Source: CALIKW01 sp038998005
GTDB taxonomy: Archaea > Aenigmatarchaeota > Aenigmatarchaeia > CG10238-14 > SCSR01
Direction: 5' to 3'
NCBI GenBank assembly: GCA_038998005.1
Contig: JAVZIY010000004.1
Location: forward strand, 1-19,335
Length of the DNA: 19,335 nt
Positions 13,481 to 19,335 of this stretch are shown here, one piece after another. Numbering within the stretch: position 1 is the stretch's first letter; every line of letters begins with the position of its first letter. The notes below the pieces were generated by a model. That model worked only from the letters and a program-made list of their open reading frames with translations. It was not told where the DNA came from and searched no databases. Made by a program: the position numbers and the translations under genes.

Positions 13481-14047
13481 ATGGAGTTCACAAAACAGGA
13501 AATAAAAGAAATAGCAATTTCAGTTTTGGTAATTACATTTATTTTTTCATTTCCAAGAATTGAAAGATTTCCTATTTATTTAATAGTTGTAATTACAGCA
13601 TTCCTTTTCCATGAGCTTGCTCATAAATTTATTGCTAAAAAATTTGGATGTGTAGCCTTTTACAAAATTTGGTATCCAGGAATAATATTCGCTCTTTTAA
13701 TAACTTTTGCTAGTTTTGGTAGCTTTAAGTTTATTTCTCCTGGTGCAGTCGTGATTTATCCTTACACTTTTGGGAGATGGGGCTTTAGAGTGGTTTCCTT
13801 AACTGTAAGTGAAATGGGAATAATAGCATTTGCCGGGCCTGCAACAAATCTTTTCTTTGCATTAATATTTTCTTTAGTTCCAGGAGAAATTGGAAGGATT
13901 GCTGCTTTAACAAATGCTTGGTTGGCACTTTTTAATCTTTTACCAATTAAACCTTTAGATGGAAGTAAAATAATTTTATGGAAATCCTGGGTTTGGCTTG
14001 TGATGTTTACAATCTCAATAATTTTTGTTATATTTTACCTGGTGTAA
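13481..14047 (+). CDS. Site-2-protease-like zinc metalloprotease (M50)
   Basis: A 188-residue intramembrane metalloprotease. It has the zinc motif HELAH (His44, Glu45, His48) in the second helix, GPATN at residues 119-123, and the third zinc ligand in NLLPIKPLDG (Asn152 to Gly161, Asp160), the complete M50 signature. About five to six helices; no PDZ or CBS domain, so this is the minimal core form typical of archaea. M50 proteases cut transmembrane segments, often after a first cut outside the membrane. A TATA-like TATAAAAT at 13451-13458 lies about 27 bp before the ATG, so it probably has its own leaderless transcript. It is followed 2 bases after its stop by the DUF457-like gene with a GGTG ribosome-binding site formed by its last codons. 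Confidence 0.88.
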   Translation: MEFTKQEIKEIAISVLVITFIFSFPRIERFPIYLIVVITAFLFHELAHKFIAKKFGCVAFYKIWYPGIIFALLITFASFGSFKFISPGAVVIYPYTFGRWGFRVVSLTVSEMGIIAFAGPATNLFFALIFSLVPGEIGRIAALTNAWLALFNLLPIKPLDGSKIILWKSWVWLVMFTISIIFVIFYLV

Positions 14048-14049
14048 AA

Positions 14050-14463
14050 ATGAAGAAAAGTATTTTACTTCACAATCTTTCTCATTTCATACTACCATTT
14101 CTTCTGCTTGAAATTTTTTCTTTAATAAGAGGTTTTGATATTTATTTATTAATAACAATATTTCTTGGAAGTTTTATTCCTGATGTAGACCATCTAGCAA
14201 TCTGGACAACAAAATATTTTAGAAATTTCAGGAGTTTTTTGAAGTACTGTTTTAAAAGCCAGAGATATAGAGGAGCATTTTTACTTTTTCACAACCTTCC
14301 AACCATAATAGTTTTATTAATTATTCTTCCAGTAGCAAATTGGATGAATTTTTACTTTGGAATTTTTATAATTGCAATGATTTGTCATTTATTTTTAGAT
14401 TTCCTTGCTGATAGTTTTGCTTTAAAAACTCATAGCCATTGGAAAGTTAGAAAAAGAATATAA
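14050..14463 (+). CDS. DUF457/YdjM-like membrane-bound metal-dependent hydrolase-type protein
   Basis: A 137-residue membrane protein with four helices. Histidine and aspartate motifs fit the YdjM/DUF457 family: HNLSHF near the N-terminus, GSFIPDVDHL (Asp-x-Asp-His), RGAFLLFHN, and HLFLDFLADSF. In family members such residues resemble a metal-binding phospholipase-like site in the membrane; activity is poorly established. I chose ATG 14050, which has GGTG six bases upstream, over ATG 13978, which lies inside the M50 gene and adds out-of-frame-looking residues. It begins 2 bases after the M50 stop, so the two are co-translated. The C-terminus is basic (HWKVRKRI), probably cytosolic. Confidence 0.75.
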   Translation: MKKSILLHNLSHFILPFLLLEIFSLIRGFDIYLLITIFLGSFIPDVDHLAIWTTKYFRNFRSFLKYCFKSQRYRGAFLLFHNLPTIIVLLIILPVANWMNFYFGIFIIAMICHLFLDFLADSFALKTHSHWKVRKRI

Positions 14464-14487
14464 AATTAAGATTATTTATAAGAGAAA

Positions 14488-15750
14488 ATGTTAATAATTG
14501 CTGATTTCCATCTTCATTCAAAATATTCTCGTGCTACTAGCAAACAAATGGATTTAGAAGGAATAAGCAAAGGAGCAAAAATTAAGGGATTAAATTTAGT
14601 TGGTAGCTCTGATTTCACGCATCCAAGTTGGCTAAATGAACTAAAGAAAAAATTAAAACCTGTAGAAAATTCTGGTTTGTTTAAGTATAATGATGTATTT
14701 TTTATGCTTACAGCAGAAGTGGGTACAGTTTTTGAGTTTGAAAATAAAATTAAAAACATTCATCATATACTCCATGCACACTCTTTTGAAATTGTAGATC
14801 AGATAAATGAAGCTTTATCGAGGTATGGAAATTTAAAAATAGATGGGAGACCAAACCTTAATATTTCAGCACCAGAATTTGTTGAAATCCTAATGAATAT
14901 TTCAAAAGATATAATTATAACAAGTAGTCATGCCTGGACACCTTGGCGTTCTGTCCTTGGAAGCAAGTCTGGTTTTAATTCTATGGAAGAATGCTATCAG
15001 GATAAAACTAAATATATTTTTTCTTTAGAAACGGGCTTAAGTAGCACTCCAGATATGAATTGGAGATTATCTTCTTTAGATAAATTTACCTTACTTTCTA
15101 ATAGCGATAGTCATTCGCCGCATCCTTGGCGATTGGGAAGAGAAGCAAATGTTTTTAATTTAGAAAAAAATACTTATTGGGAAATTTTTGACGCAATAAA
15201 GAAAAAGGACAATAAAAGATTTTTGTATACAATCGAAGTTGACCCAAGCTATGGAAAGTATCATTGGGATGGCCATCGTCAGTGCGAAATATCTCTACAT
15301 CCAAAGGATTCAATTAAACTAAATAACATTTGCCCAAAATGCAAAAGAAAATTAACTATAGGAGTGTTGCATAGAGTTGAAGAATTGGCTGATAGACCAG
15401 AAGGTTTTGTTCCAAAAGATGCCATTCCTTTTAAAACTTTGTTGCCTTTGTATGAAATAATTTCTTTTGCTTGGGGTTCAGGAGAGCTTTATTCAAAAAA
15501 AGTTTTAGAGGAACATGATAAGCTGATAAAAATTTTTGGAAATGAGCTGAATGTTTTGCTTAATGCTTCTAGAGAGGAATTGCTTAAAGTTACGAATGAA
15601 AAAATTGCTGATGCGATAATAAAAGTAAGAGAAGGAAAAGTGAAGTATATAAGTGGGTATGATGGGGTTTATGGAAAGGTTGTATTTGATGAAAATTTCA
15701 AGTTAAAAAAAGAAAAATTTCATGTTCAGAAAAACTTAAAGGAATTCTAA
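14488..15750 (+). CDS. endoQ: Endonuclease Q (PHP-domain DNA repair nuclease)
   Basis: A 420-residue DNA repair nuclease that, in studied archaea, cuts 5' of deaminated bases (uracil, hypoxanthine, xanthine) and abasic sites. N-terminal PHP metal site: FHLHSKYSR (His8, His10), GSSDFTHP (Asp42, His45), LTAEVG (Glu77), HHILHAH around 92-98, SSHAWTPW near 146-153 and SNSDSHSPHPWRLG near 204-217. Then comes the EndoQ-specific zinc site, Cys266, Cys282 and Cys285 (HRQCEISLHP and CPKCKRKL), and the signature GVLHRVEELADRPEG at about 292-306. Length matches the Thermococcus/Pyrococcus enzyme (about 420). It begins 24 bases after the DUF457-like gene, so it may be in the same transcript. It is convergent with the HEPN gene. 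Confidence 0.92.
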   Translation: MLIIADFHLHSKYSRATSKQMDLEGISKGAKIKGLNLVGSSDFTHPSWLNELKKKLKPVENSGLFKYNDVFFMLTAEVGTVFEFENKIKNIHHILHAHSFEIVDQINEALSRYGNLKIDGRPNLNISAPEFVEILMNISKDIIITSSHAWTPWRSVLGSKSGFNSMEECYQDKTKYIFSLETGLSSTPDMNWRLSSLDKFTLLSNSDSHSPHPWRLGREANVFNLEKNTYWEIFDAIKKKDNKRFLYTIEVDPSYGKYHWDGHRQCEISLHPKDSIKLNNICPKCKRKLTIGVLHRVEELADRPEGFVPKDAIPFKTLLPLYEIISFAWGSGELYSKKVLEEHDKLIKIFGNELNVLLNASREELLKVTNEKIADAIIKVREGKVKYISGYDGVYGKVVFDENFKLKKEKFHVQKNLKEF

Positions 15751-15770
15751 CTTAAATTTATCAATTTTTG

Positions 15771-16187
15771 CTATTTGATCAACTTCTTTATCCTACTTAA
15801 AAACTCTTCTGCCAATTCAATTATATAGTTAGCTGTGTCTATCGAATAAACATAGCGATAATCAGCATCTTCCCTACATGCCATAGCTGCACGAAAATCA
15901 TCCACATATCTTGACTCTAACTTCCCGTCTTTGCTTAATTTTTCTAGAAAAATGGCAACAGCAAAATGTCTTCTTTCTTTTAATCCCATAGAAAAAAGTA
16001 GCGCTCTGGCTGAATGAAACATCGCATAATAGGACTTGATAATAGCCCATTTAAAATCATTCTGCTCTATGGCTACTTTTGCCCTTTCTAAATCATACTT
16101 TGCTTCTTTTAATTCTTTTTCAATAAGTTCTTTACAAACAGGAATTTTACTCAAGTATCCTTTCTTTAAAAGCTCTTTTATCTCCAT
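15771..16187 (-). CDS. HEPN domain protein
   Basis: A 138-residue all-helical HEPN protein (the PF05168-like branch). Signature: helix with AKVAIEQNDFKWAIIKSYYA, then MFHSARALLFSMGL, and a C-terminal FRAAMACREDADYRY followed by a last helix AEEFLSRIKKLIK. HEPN proteins are often RNases or partners of minimal nucleotidyltransferases. I do not see the canonical R-x4-6-H RNase motif: the only nearby Arg/His are ERRHF and MFHSAR. So toxicity by RNA cleavage is doubtful. It begins on the base after the nucleotidyltransferase stop, so translation is directly coupled. Together they form a two-gene HEPN/MNT module. Confidence 0.88.
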   Translation of the reverse strand: MEIKELLKKGYLSKIPVCKELIEKELKEAKYDLERAKVAIEQNDFKWAIIKSYYAMFHSARALLFSMGLKERRHFAVAIFLEKLSKDGKLESRYVDDFRAAMACREDADYRYVYSIDTANYIIELAEEFLSRIKKLIK

Positions 16188-16730
16188 TTAAATTAACCTT
16201 ATTTTATCCTTTTCTACTCTTTCATAAAAAGCTGGATCCTTTCTCGCTATTTGGCTCCACTCAACCTCGTTGTAAAAACTTGCCTTCACTCTTTTTCCTA
16301 AATTGTTTTCAATTTTTCTAATTGCTGTAAGAATTTCCTCTGATTTTTTTCCTATGATTAATAGATCTATATCGCTATCCTCCAAATCTTCACCCCTTGC
16401 TACACTTCCGTATAAATAAATTTGCACATTTTTAACTCCATCGAGTAAAGGAAAAATTTTGGAAATATTAAATAGAATCCTAAGTTGCTTTACCAGTGGT
16501 GATTCTATATTAAGCTTATATAAGTTCATCCTTCCCTTCACTTGCATGGTGAGAATTTTGTATTTCAAGAGTAAATTTAGCCATTTATTTGTGCTGCCTC
16601 TTGAAAGCTTTAACTTTTTTCTTACTTCTGTCTCACTAAATTCTAAACTAGGATTTTCTGAAAAAAAGATAAATATTTTCATGGGAACTTTTTTTCCAAA
16701 TATTTCATTTAATTGAAACATATATTTCAT
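16188..16730 (-). CDS. Nucleotidyltransferase (MNT) with N-terminal winged-helix domain
   Basis: A 180-residue protein. Residues about 14-75 form a winged helix (SETEVRKKLKLSRGSTNKW, then KGRMNLYKL as wing). Residues 100-170 form a minimal nucleotidyltransferase fold: YLYGSVARGEDLEDSDIDLL, with Gly108-Ser109 and the metal aspartates Asp120 and Asp122. In studied MNT antitoxins this domain AMPylates the partner HEPN protein. I see no clear third carboxylate (KASFYNEVEW lies where it might be). The fused DNA-binding domain suggests that it also regulates its own promoter. ATG 16730 sits about 27 bp from a TATA element, suggesting a leaderless transcript. A palindrome (16734-16747) overlaps the likely transcription start. 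The next gene is HEPN with zero gap. Confidence 0.88.
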   Translation of the reverse strand: MKYMFQLNEIFGKKVPMKIFIFFSENPSLEFSETEVRKKLKLSRGSTNKWLNLLLKYKILTMQVKGRMNLYKLNIESPLVKQLRILFNISKIFPLLDGVKNVQIYLYGSVARGEDLEDSDIDLLIIGKKSEEILTAIRKIENNLGKRVKASFYNEVEWSQIARKDPAFYERVEKDKIRLI

Positions 16731-16733
16731 TTA

Positions 16734-16747
16734 AATATACATATATT
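16734..16747. promoter_or_regulatory. Palindromic candidate operator in the MNT/HEPN promoter
   Basis: AATATA-CA-TATATT is a perfect 6-bp inverted repeat with a 2-bp spacer just upstream of the MNT start codon. It lies between the TATA-like AAATATTTAAAA (16749-16760) and the ATG, so a bound protein would block transcription. The winged-helix domain of MNT is a natural candidate ligand. In such AT-rich DNA, chance palindromes are common. Confidence 0.35.
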
Positions 16748-16789
16748 CAAATATTTAAAACCTTATATTCTAAAAGAATAGATTAAGAA

Positions 16790-16939
16790 ATGCCAAAAAA
16801 TAAAATCTGGAAAATAAAAATTATTGCTCCAAGAACTTATGTTCCTTTAGATGGAAGAGAAAAAGGATTGATTCATTTTTGGTTCAATAAAACTCTTTTG
16901 AGAAAAGAATTTAGAAATTTTAAAATTCATAAAATTTGA
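16790..16939 (+). CDS. Possible small basic protein, 49 residues
   Basis: An open frame with residues MPKNKIWKIKIIAPRTYVPL, then DGREKGLIHFWFNKTLL and a basic end. It is very lysine/arginine-rich, has several aromatic residues and no membrane helix. AAATATTTAAAA at 16749-16760 could serve as a TATA element, with transcription starting about ten bases before the ATG; there is no Shine-Dalgarno. It is divergent from the MNT gene and would share its promoter region. The composition is not the random pattern expected of AT-rich spacer, but length makes this uncertain. No family recognised. 16940-16991 shows nothing further. Confidence 0.35.
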   Translation: MPKNKIWKIKIIAPRTYVPLDGREKGLIHFWFNKTLLRKEFRNFKIHKI

Positions 16940-16991
16940 ATAGAGCCAAGTAAAAAACATTATTGTTTTCTTGGTAACTTAAAGATTTTTT

Positions 16992-17366
16992 CTAAAGCGG
17001 ATAAAGCTTAACCTCATCCACTCTTTTAAAATCTTTTATGTTTTTAGTTAATAAGAATGCCTCCATCTTATAAGCAGTAGCTGCTATTATGCTATCTAAA
17101 AGCAAAATTTGATATTTCCTTCTGAATTCTCCAGCAGTCTGAAAGATTTCATTATCAGGATTAATTTTTTTAAAACTGGATAAAAAGTTTTTTACCTTCT
17201 CCCTCTTCTTTTTTTCTTCCAAATCTTTCCCAGAAAAAATTTCAGACTCTGTTATTCCAGAAATAAATAACTCATTTTTCCTACTTAAATCTTTAAGAAT
17301 TTCTATAGTTTTTCTAAAATTTCTCAAAACATCAATTATTATATCTGTATCAACAAGAATTTTCAT
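16992..17366 (-). CDS. vapC: VapC-type PIN-domain ribonuclease toxin
   Basis: A 124-residue PIN-domain protein. The acidic metal site is complete: Asp6 (ILVDTDIIIDVL), Glu42 (ITESEIFSG), Asp91 (ILLLDSIIAATA) and Asn109 or Asp112 in TKNIKDF. VapC toxins cut tRNA or rRNA in the cytosol and are silenced by VapB. The PIN fold runs through its whole length, normal for the family. The ATG overlaps the antitoxin stop by four bases (ATGA), so translation is coupled. It ends the minus-strand run that starts at 17638 or 17797. Target RNA cannot be told from the sequence; a tRNA gene lies 560 bp away, but that is no evidence of target. Confidence 0.9.
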   Translation of the reverse strand: MKILVDTDIIIDVLRNFRKTIEILKDLSRKNELFISGITESEIFSGKDLEEKKKREKVKNFLSSFKKINPDNEIFQTAGEFRRKYQILLLDSIIAATAYKMEAFLLTKNIKDFKRVDEVKLYPL

Positions 17367-17638
17367 ACTTTTAACCTTTTTAATCTTTTTTCGGATTCTT
17401 TTCTTATTTTTCTCACATACCTATAGCTCTCTTCCCCCTTCCATATACCCGCAACTTCTTCTATCAATTTAGAAAATTCTTTAGTTTTTTCTTCTCCTTT
17501 TTCGGTTTCAAGCCATTTCTTAAAAGCTTCTCTGGCAGCTATACTTAAAGAGCCTCTCGTATAACCAAATTTCTTCATAGCCTCTTCTTTGAATTTTTTA
17601 AGAAGATCGTCTTCAACTATAACTTTTATGTCTCCCAT
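17363..17638 (-). CDS. vapB: VapB-like ribbon-helix-helix antitoxin
   Basis: A 91-residue antitoxin for the VapC that follows. The N-terminal 45 residues form an RHH domain: strand IKVIVEDD, helix LLKKFKEEAMKKFG, turn YTRGSLS, helix IAAREAFKKWLETE. The rest is charged and helical (KTKEFSKLIEEVAGIWKG and an arginine-lysine-rich tail), the part expected to wrap the PIN active site; the basic residues could reach the acidic site. It precedes VapC with a 4-base overlap, the standard order. A GGG triplet just before the ATG is a weak ribosome-binding site. A possible 49-residue ORF ends ten bases upstream. Confidence 0.82.
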   Translation of the reverse strand: MGDIKVIVEDDLLKKFKEEAMKKFGYTRGSLSIAAREAFKKWLETEKGEEKTKEFSKLIEEVAGIWKGEESYRYVRKIRKESEKRLKRLKV

Positions 17639-17647
17639 ACCCTATAA

Positions 17648-17797
17648 TTACTTTTTCACCTTAAATAACTTATGGTAAACAATCTTACTTATTGCTCCAA
17701 AATTGGATTTTTTTAAGTTTAAAACATTTGCTTTCCAGTAATCGAGAAGTACAGAAATCCCGCCATTAATTGCTTTTAATATTATTTCTTGAATCAT
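17648..17797 (-). CDS. Possible small ORF upstream of vapBC, 49 residues
   Basis: The frame reads MIQEIILKAINGGISVLLDY, then WKANVLNLKKSN, FGAISKIVYHKL and a basic tail. It is amphipathic with a moderately hydrophobic first half. It ends ten bases before the VapB start, so it could be a third member of the toxin-antitoxin operon or a leader peptide. There is no convincing ribosome-binding site (GAGAATGAG lies upstream). The segment between it and the tRNA promoter (17798-17896) shows nothing I can interpret. It may also be spurious. Confidence 0.35.
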   Translation of the reverse strand: MIQEIILKAINGGISVLLDYWKANVLNLKKSNFGAISKIVYHKLFKVKK

Positions 17798-17896
17798 TTG
17801 CTCATTCTCTTAACGATTTATCATTTCAATAAATTTTGGACTTGCAAGAGAGTAGATAAATAGCTTTCCTTCCTAGAAAACAACTTTTAACTCTAT

Positions 17897-17904
17897 TTTA
17901 AATA
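17897..17904 (+). promoter_or_regulatory. TATA box of tRNA-Val
   Basis: TTTAAATA centred about 30 bp before the first base of the tRNA; typical archaeal position for a tRNA promoter with a few bases of 5' leader. Confidence 0.55.
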
Positions 17905-17929
17905 TCACCAAGAATAGTTAAATTTAGAA

Positions 17930-18012
17930 GGGCCTGTAGTCTAATGGTAGGATGCCACCCTCACAAACTACTAAGAACGGTGGAGAACCAGGTTCAATTC
18001 CTGGCAGGCCCA
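17930..18012 (+). tRNA. tRNA-Val(CAC) with 12-nt intron
   Basis: Full cloverleaf: acceptor GGGCCTG (17930-17936) with CAGGCCC (18005-18011), discriminator A18012; D arm GTCT/GGAT with loop AATGGTA; anticodon stem CCACC/GGTGG; T arm CCAGG-TTCAATT-CCTGG. CCA is not encoded (CACT follows). The anticodon loop is 19 nt instead of 7. Placing an intron at 17966-17977 gives the mature loop CTCACAC and anticodon CAC, for valine GUG codons; the GGGC acceptor start is also normal for archaeal tRNA-Val. Mature length 71. Confidence 0.93.
17966..17977 (+). other. 12-nt tRNA intron (position 37/38)
   Basis: The splice sites fit a relaxed bulge-helix-bulge. The 5' bulge C-A|A (17964-17966) and 3' bulge A-A|C (17976-17978) are each three bases and cut after the second. 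Between them CTCA (17960-17963) pairs with TAAG (17972-17975) with one C-A mismatch. The inner loop ACTAC has no further helix. This explains the exact 12-base length. Confidence 0.75.
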
Positions 18013-18041
18013 CTTGAAAATAGAAGAAATTTCAAATTGTA

Positions 18042-18890
18042 CTAATAAGTTACTGACTTAACTGTAATCGTAGGGGAAATTAGGTCATAAACATAATTGT
18101 ACTTTACTGTAACCGAAGCTGAGATCATTTTAACATCTGTCACCTGGCCGGATGGAATATTTATATTACACATTACTGTTGCTACAGAACCTTCTTTCAT
18201 TAAATATATAGTATTATCTTCACCTACCGTGCAATTCAAGTAATCTCCAGAATAATAGAAATTAACTTTATTCAAATTAGTTGAATTTGGTGTATTACCA
18301 GTATAAGCTTTTCCTGATCCTCTGTTAGAAATTATAACTTTTAATGGAATTATTGCTCCTTGGCCATAATACATATAACTCATTTGTCCAAGTTGGCCAA
18401 ATTCTATTCCTATCGGACCGCCTGTATCTGGAGTTTGTGTAGAAACTTTAGATTTTTCACCAGTTCTTTTATAATAATCATATGAGACAAGAGATACCGA
18501 AACACCTCTACTAGTGTTCATACTAAAAGTTATTTTTGCGTAGAACTTGTAAGGTGTGTCAACCATGACTGAGCTTGGCGCTGTATATAACCAAACACCT
18601 TCCCACATGCCATCTCTTTGAATAGAAGGAAAAGTATTTGGTCCTGAAGTTTTACTCCAGTCTTCTGGTTCTGTTATACTTATATTAACATTTTCCATAG
18701 GCATTAAGGCCTTGTTTTCTATTGAAATACTTAAGCCCAAAGGATTTCCTGCAGGAATTTCTGTTGAATCAACACTTAAACTTACAGTAATATCTCCACC
18801 TTTAGCACCTGTTGGAAGACCTGGAAGTTGTGTTGTACAACCTGAAAGTAAAATCAATGGAATTAAAAGTAAAATAGATAATTTTCTCAT
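18042..18890 (-). CDS. Surface lipoprotein with two beta-sandwich (CARDB-like) domains
   Basis: A 282-residue protein with a lipoprotein-type leader: basic MRK, hydrophobic stretch, then lipobox LLSGC with Cys18, so it is probably lipid-anchored on the outer face. Residues about 32-140 form an Ig/CARDB-like domain (DITVSLSVDSTEIPAGNPLG, then LMPMENVNISI). Residues about 160-282 form a second domain starting GGPIGIEF and containing PLKVIISNRGSGKAY and paired cysteines (LNCTVG, VMCNINIP). This second domain is clearly homologous to the adjacent partial protein (18923-19333). TATA-like TTTATATTTTA lies about 25 bp before the ATG, so it likely has its own leaderless transcript. No named family recognised beyond CARDB-like fold; S-layer or adhesion role inferred. 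Confidence 0.75.
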   Translation of the reverse strand: MRKLSILLLIPLILLSGCTTQLPGLPTGAKGGDITVSLSVDSTEIPAGNPLGLSISIENKALMPMENVNISITEPEDWSKTSGPNTFPSIQRDGMWEGVWLYTAPSSVMVDTPYKFYAKITFSMNTSRGVSVSLVSYDYYKRTGEKSKVSTQTPDTGGPIGIEFGQLGQMSYMYYGQGAIIPLKVIISNRGSGKAYTGNTPNSTNLNKVNFYYSGDYLNCTVGEDNTIYLMKEGSVATVMCNINIPSGQVTDVKMISASVTVKYNYVYDLISPTITVKSVTY

Positions 18891-18922
18891 AAAAATTATT
18901 TTGAATTTAAAATATAAATCAA

Positions 18923-19333
18923 TTAAAGTATGATAGGCTCAACAGCTATGGAAGGAGAACTTAAAGTTTCTATGTAAGTGTAATTTACTAAAAATTCTAC
19001 TATTTGTGTTGAAACCTCTTTCACATCAGTTAAATTACCTATACAATCAAAATGGGCATAACTTCCAGATTTAATTAAATTAATTTCTTTGTTTTTTTCA
19101 CAAGTTATTTCTATATTAGAAGTTTCTTTTTTAAATGAAAACAAAACTTTATTTACTTTTTCATCGCTACAATTAAGAGAAAAATAATCAGAGCATGATT
19201 TTCCTCTTCCCTTGTTCGAGATTATAACAGCGAATTTAAAAGATAGCATATCGCCTTCATAAGCAATTAATTGCGTTTGGTAAGGAACTATGTCTATTTC
19301 TATAGGTCCACCTAAAGAATTTGAAGAAGTAAT
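18923..19333 (-). CDS. Paralog of the adjacent surface lipoprotein, C-terminal part (truncated by window edge)
   Basis: The frame is open to the right edge, so only the last 136 residues are visible; an internal ATG at 19249 is not the real start. The visible part aligns with the C-terminal domain of the 18042-18890 lipoprotein over its whole length: NSLGGPIEIDI against GGPIGIEF, FAVIISNKGRGKS against LKVIISNRGSGKA, NKVLFSF against NKVNFYY, ITCEKNKEINLIKSGS against CTVGEDNTIYLMKEGS, LTDVKEVS against VTDVKMIS, and SSPSIAVEPI against ISPTITVKSV. It has extra cysteines (CSDYFSLNCSD). Tandem duplication is the simple explanation. Only about 32 bp separate the two genes, but the downstream gene has its own TATA element there. 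Confidence 0.75.
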   Translation of the reverse strand: MTSSNSLGGPIEIDIVPYQTQLIAYEGDMLSFKFAVIISNKGRGKSCSDYFSLNCSDEKVNKVLFSFKKETSNIEITCEKNKEINLIKSGSYAHFDCIGNLTDVKEVSTQIVEFLVNYTYIETLSSPSIAVEPIIL

Positions 19334-19335
19334 TC

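Noticed and set aside
13978..14049. Upstream start for the DUF457-like gene
   Set aside because: It is within the M50 protease coding sequence; ATG 14050 has a GGTG ribosome-binding site and starts the conserved region.
17905..18012. tRNA-associated attachment site for an integrated element
   Set aside because: I found no second copy of the tRNA-Val 3' end in the window, so there is no direct evidence of integration here.
1..19335. CRISPR arrays
   Set aside because: I saw no regularly spaced direct repeats on reading through the window; the repeated elements seen are short hairpins or coding low complexity.

Overview
The window is AT-rich archaeal DNA. The strongest evidence is an archaeal-type 7S/SRP RNA (12366-12652), a tRNA-Val whose 12-nt intron sits in a relaxed bulge-helix-bulge, an endonuclease Q gene, an archaeal S16/S18-like serine protease, AGGTGA-type Shine-Dalgarno sites and many genes whose TATA box lies about 27 bp from the start codon (probably leaderless mRNAs). 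The many small, tightly packed genes and large asparagine-sequon-rich secreted proteins recall DPANN-type archaea such as Aenigmarchaeota or Woesearchaeota. That placement is an impression, not a proven assignment.

Left end (1-2750). The tail of a UPF0718/ArsP-like permease is followed directly by a thioredoxin-fold CxxC mini-protein. Next is an unrecognised minus-strand gene, then a compact plus-strand run of small genes: a ribbon-helix-helix (RHH) protein, a 27-residue ORF, a second RHH protein with coiled coil, an HTH-like protein and a zinc-knuckle protein. This run looks like the regulatory block of a virus, plasmid or integrated element. A more GC-rich non-coding patch (about 2780-2830) separates it from the next region.

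Surface-protein operon (2930-8423, minus strand). Four genes are transcribed in the order 308-aa secreted protein, 1112-aa giant secreted glycoprotein-like protein, 203-aa protein with signal peptide and C-terminal membrane anchor, and 192-aa coiled-coil protein. They are coupled by an ATGA overlap and by short gaps. A small membrane protein with a poly-T terminator lies just upstream.

Housekeeping middle (8874-15750). This part holds a 57-aa four-CxxC zinc protein missed by simple ORF length cut-offs, AMMECR1, a 30-aa extremely acidic peptide with its own TATA box and a perfect Shine-Dalgarno site, AMP-forming acetyl-CoA synthetase, a bPH2/DUF304 membrane protein, SRP RNA, a membrane-anchored Lon-like protease, a site-2-protease-like M50 protein, a DUF457/YdjM-like membrane protein and endonuclease Q.

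Toxin-antitoxin island and right end (15771-19335). A HEPN/nucleotidyltransferase pair and a VapBC pair are each accompanied by a possible 49-aa ORF. The interrupted tRNA-Val and two tandem paralogous surface-lipoprotein-like genes follow, the second running off the window.
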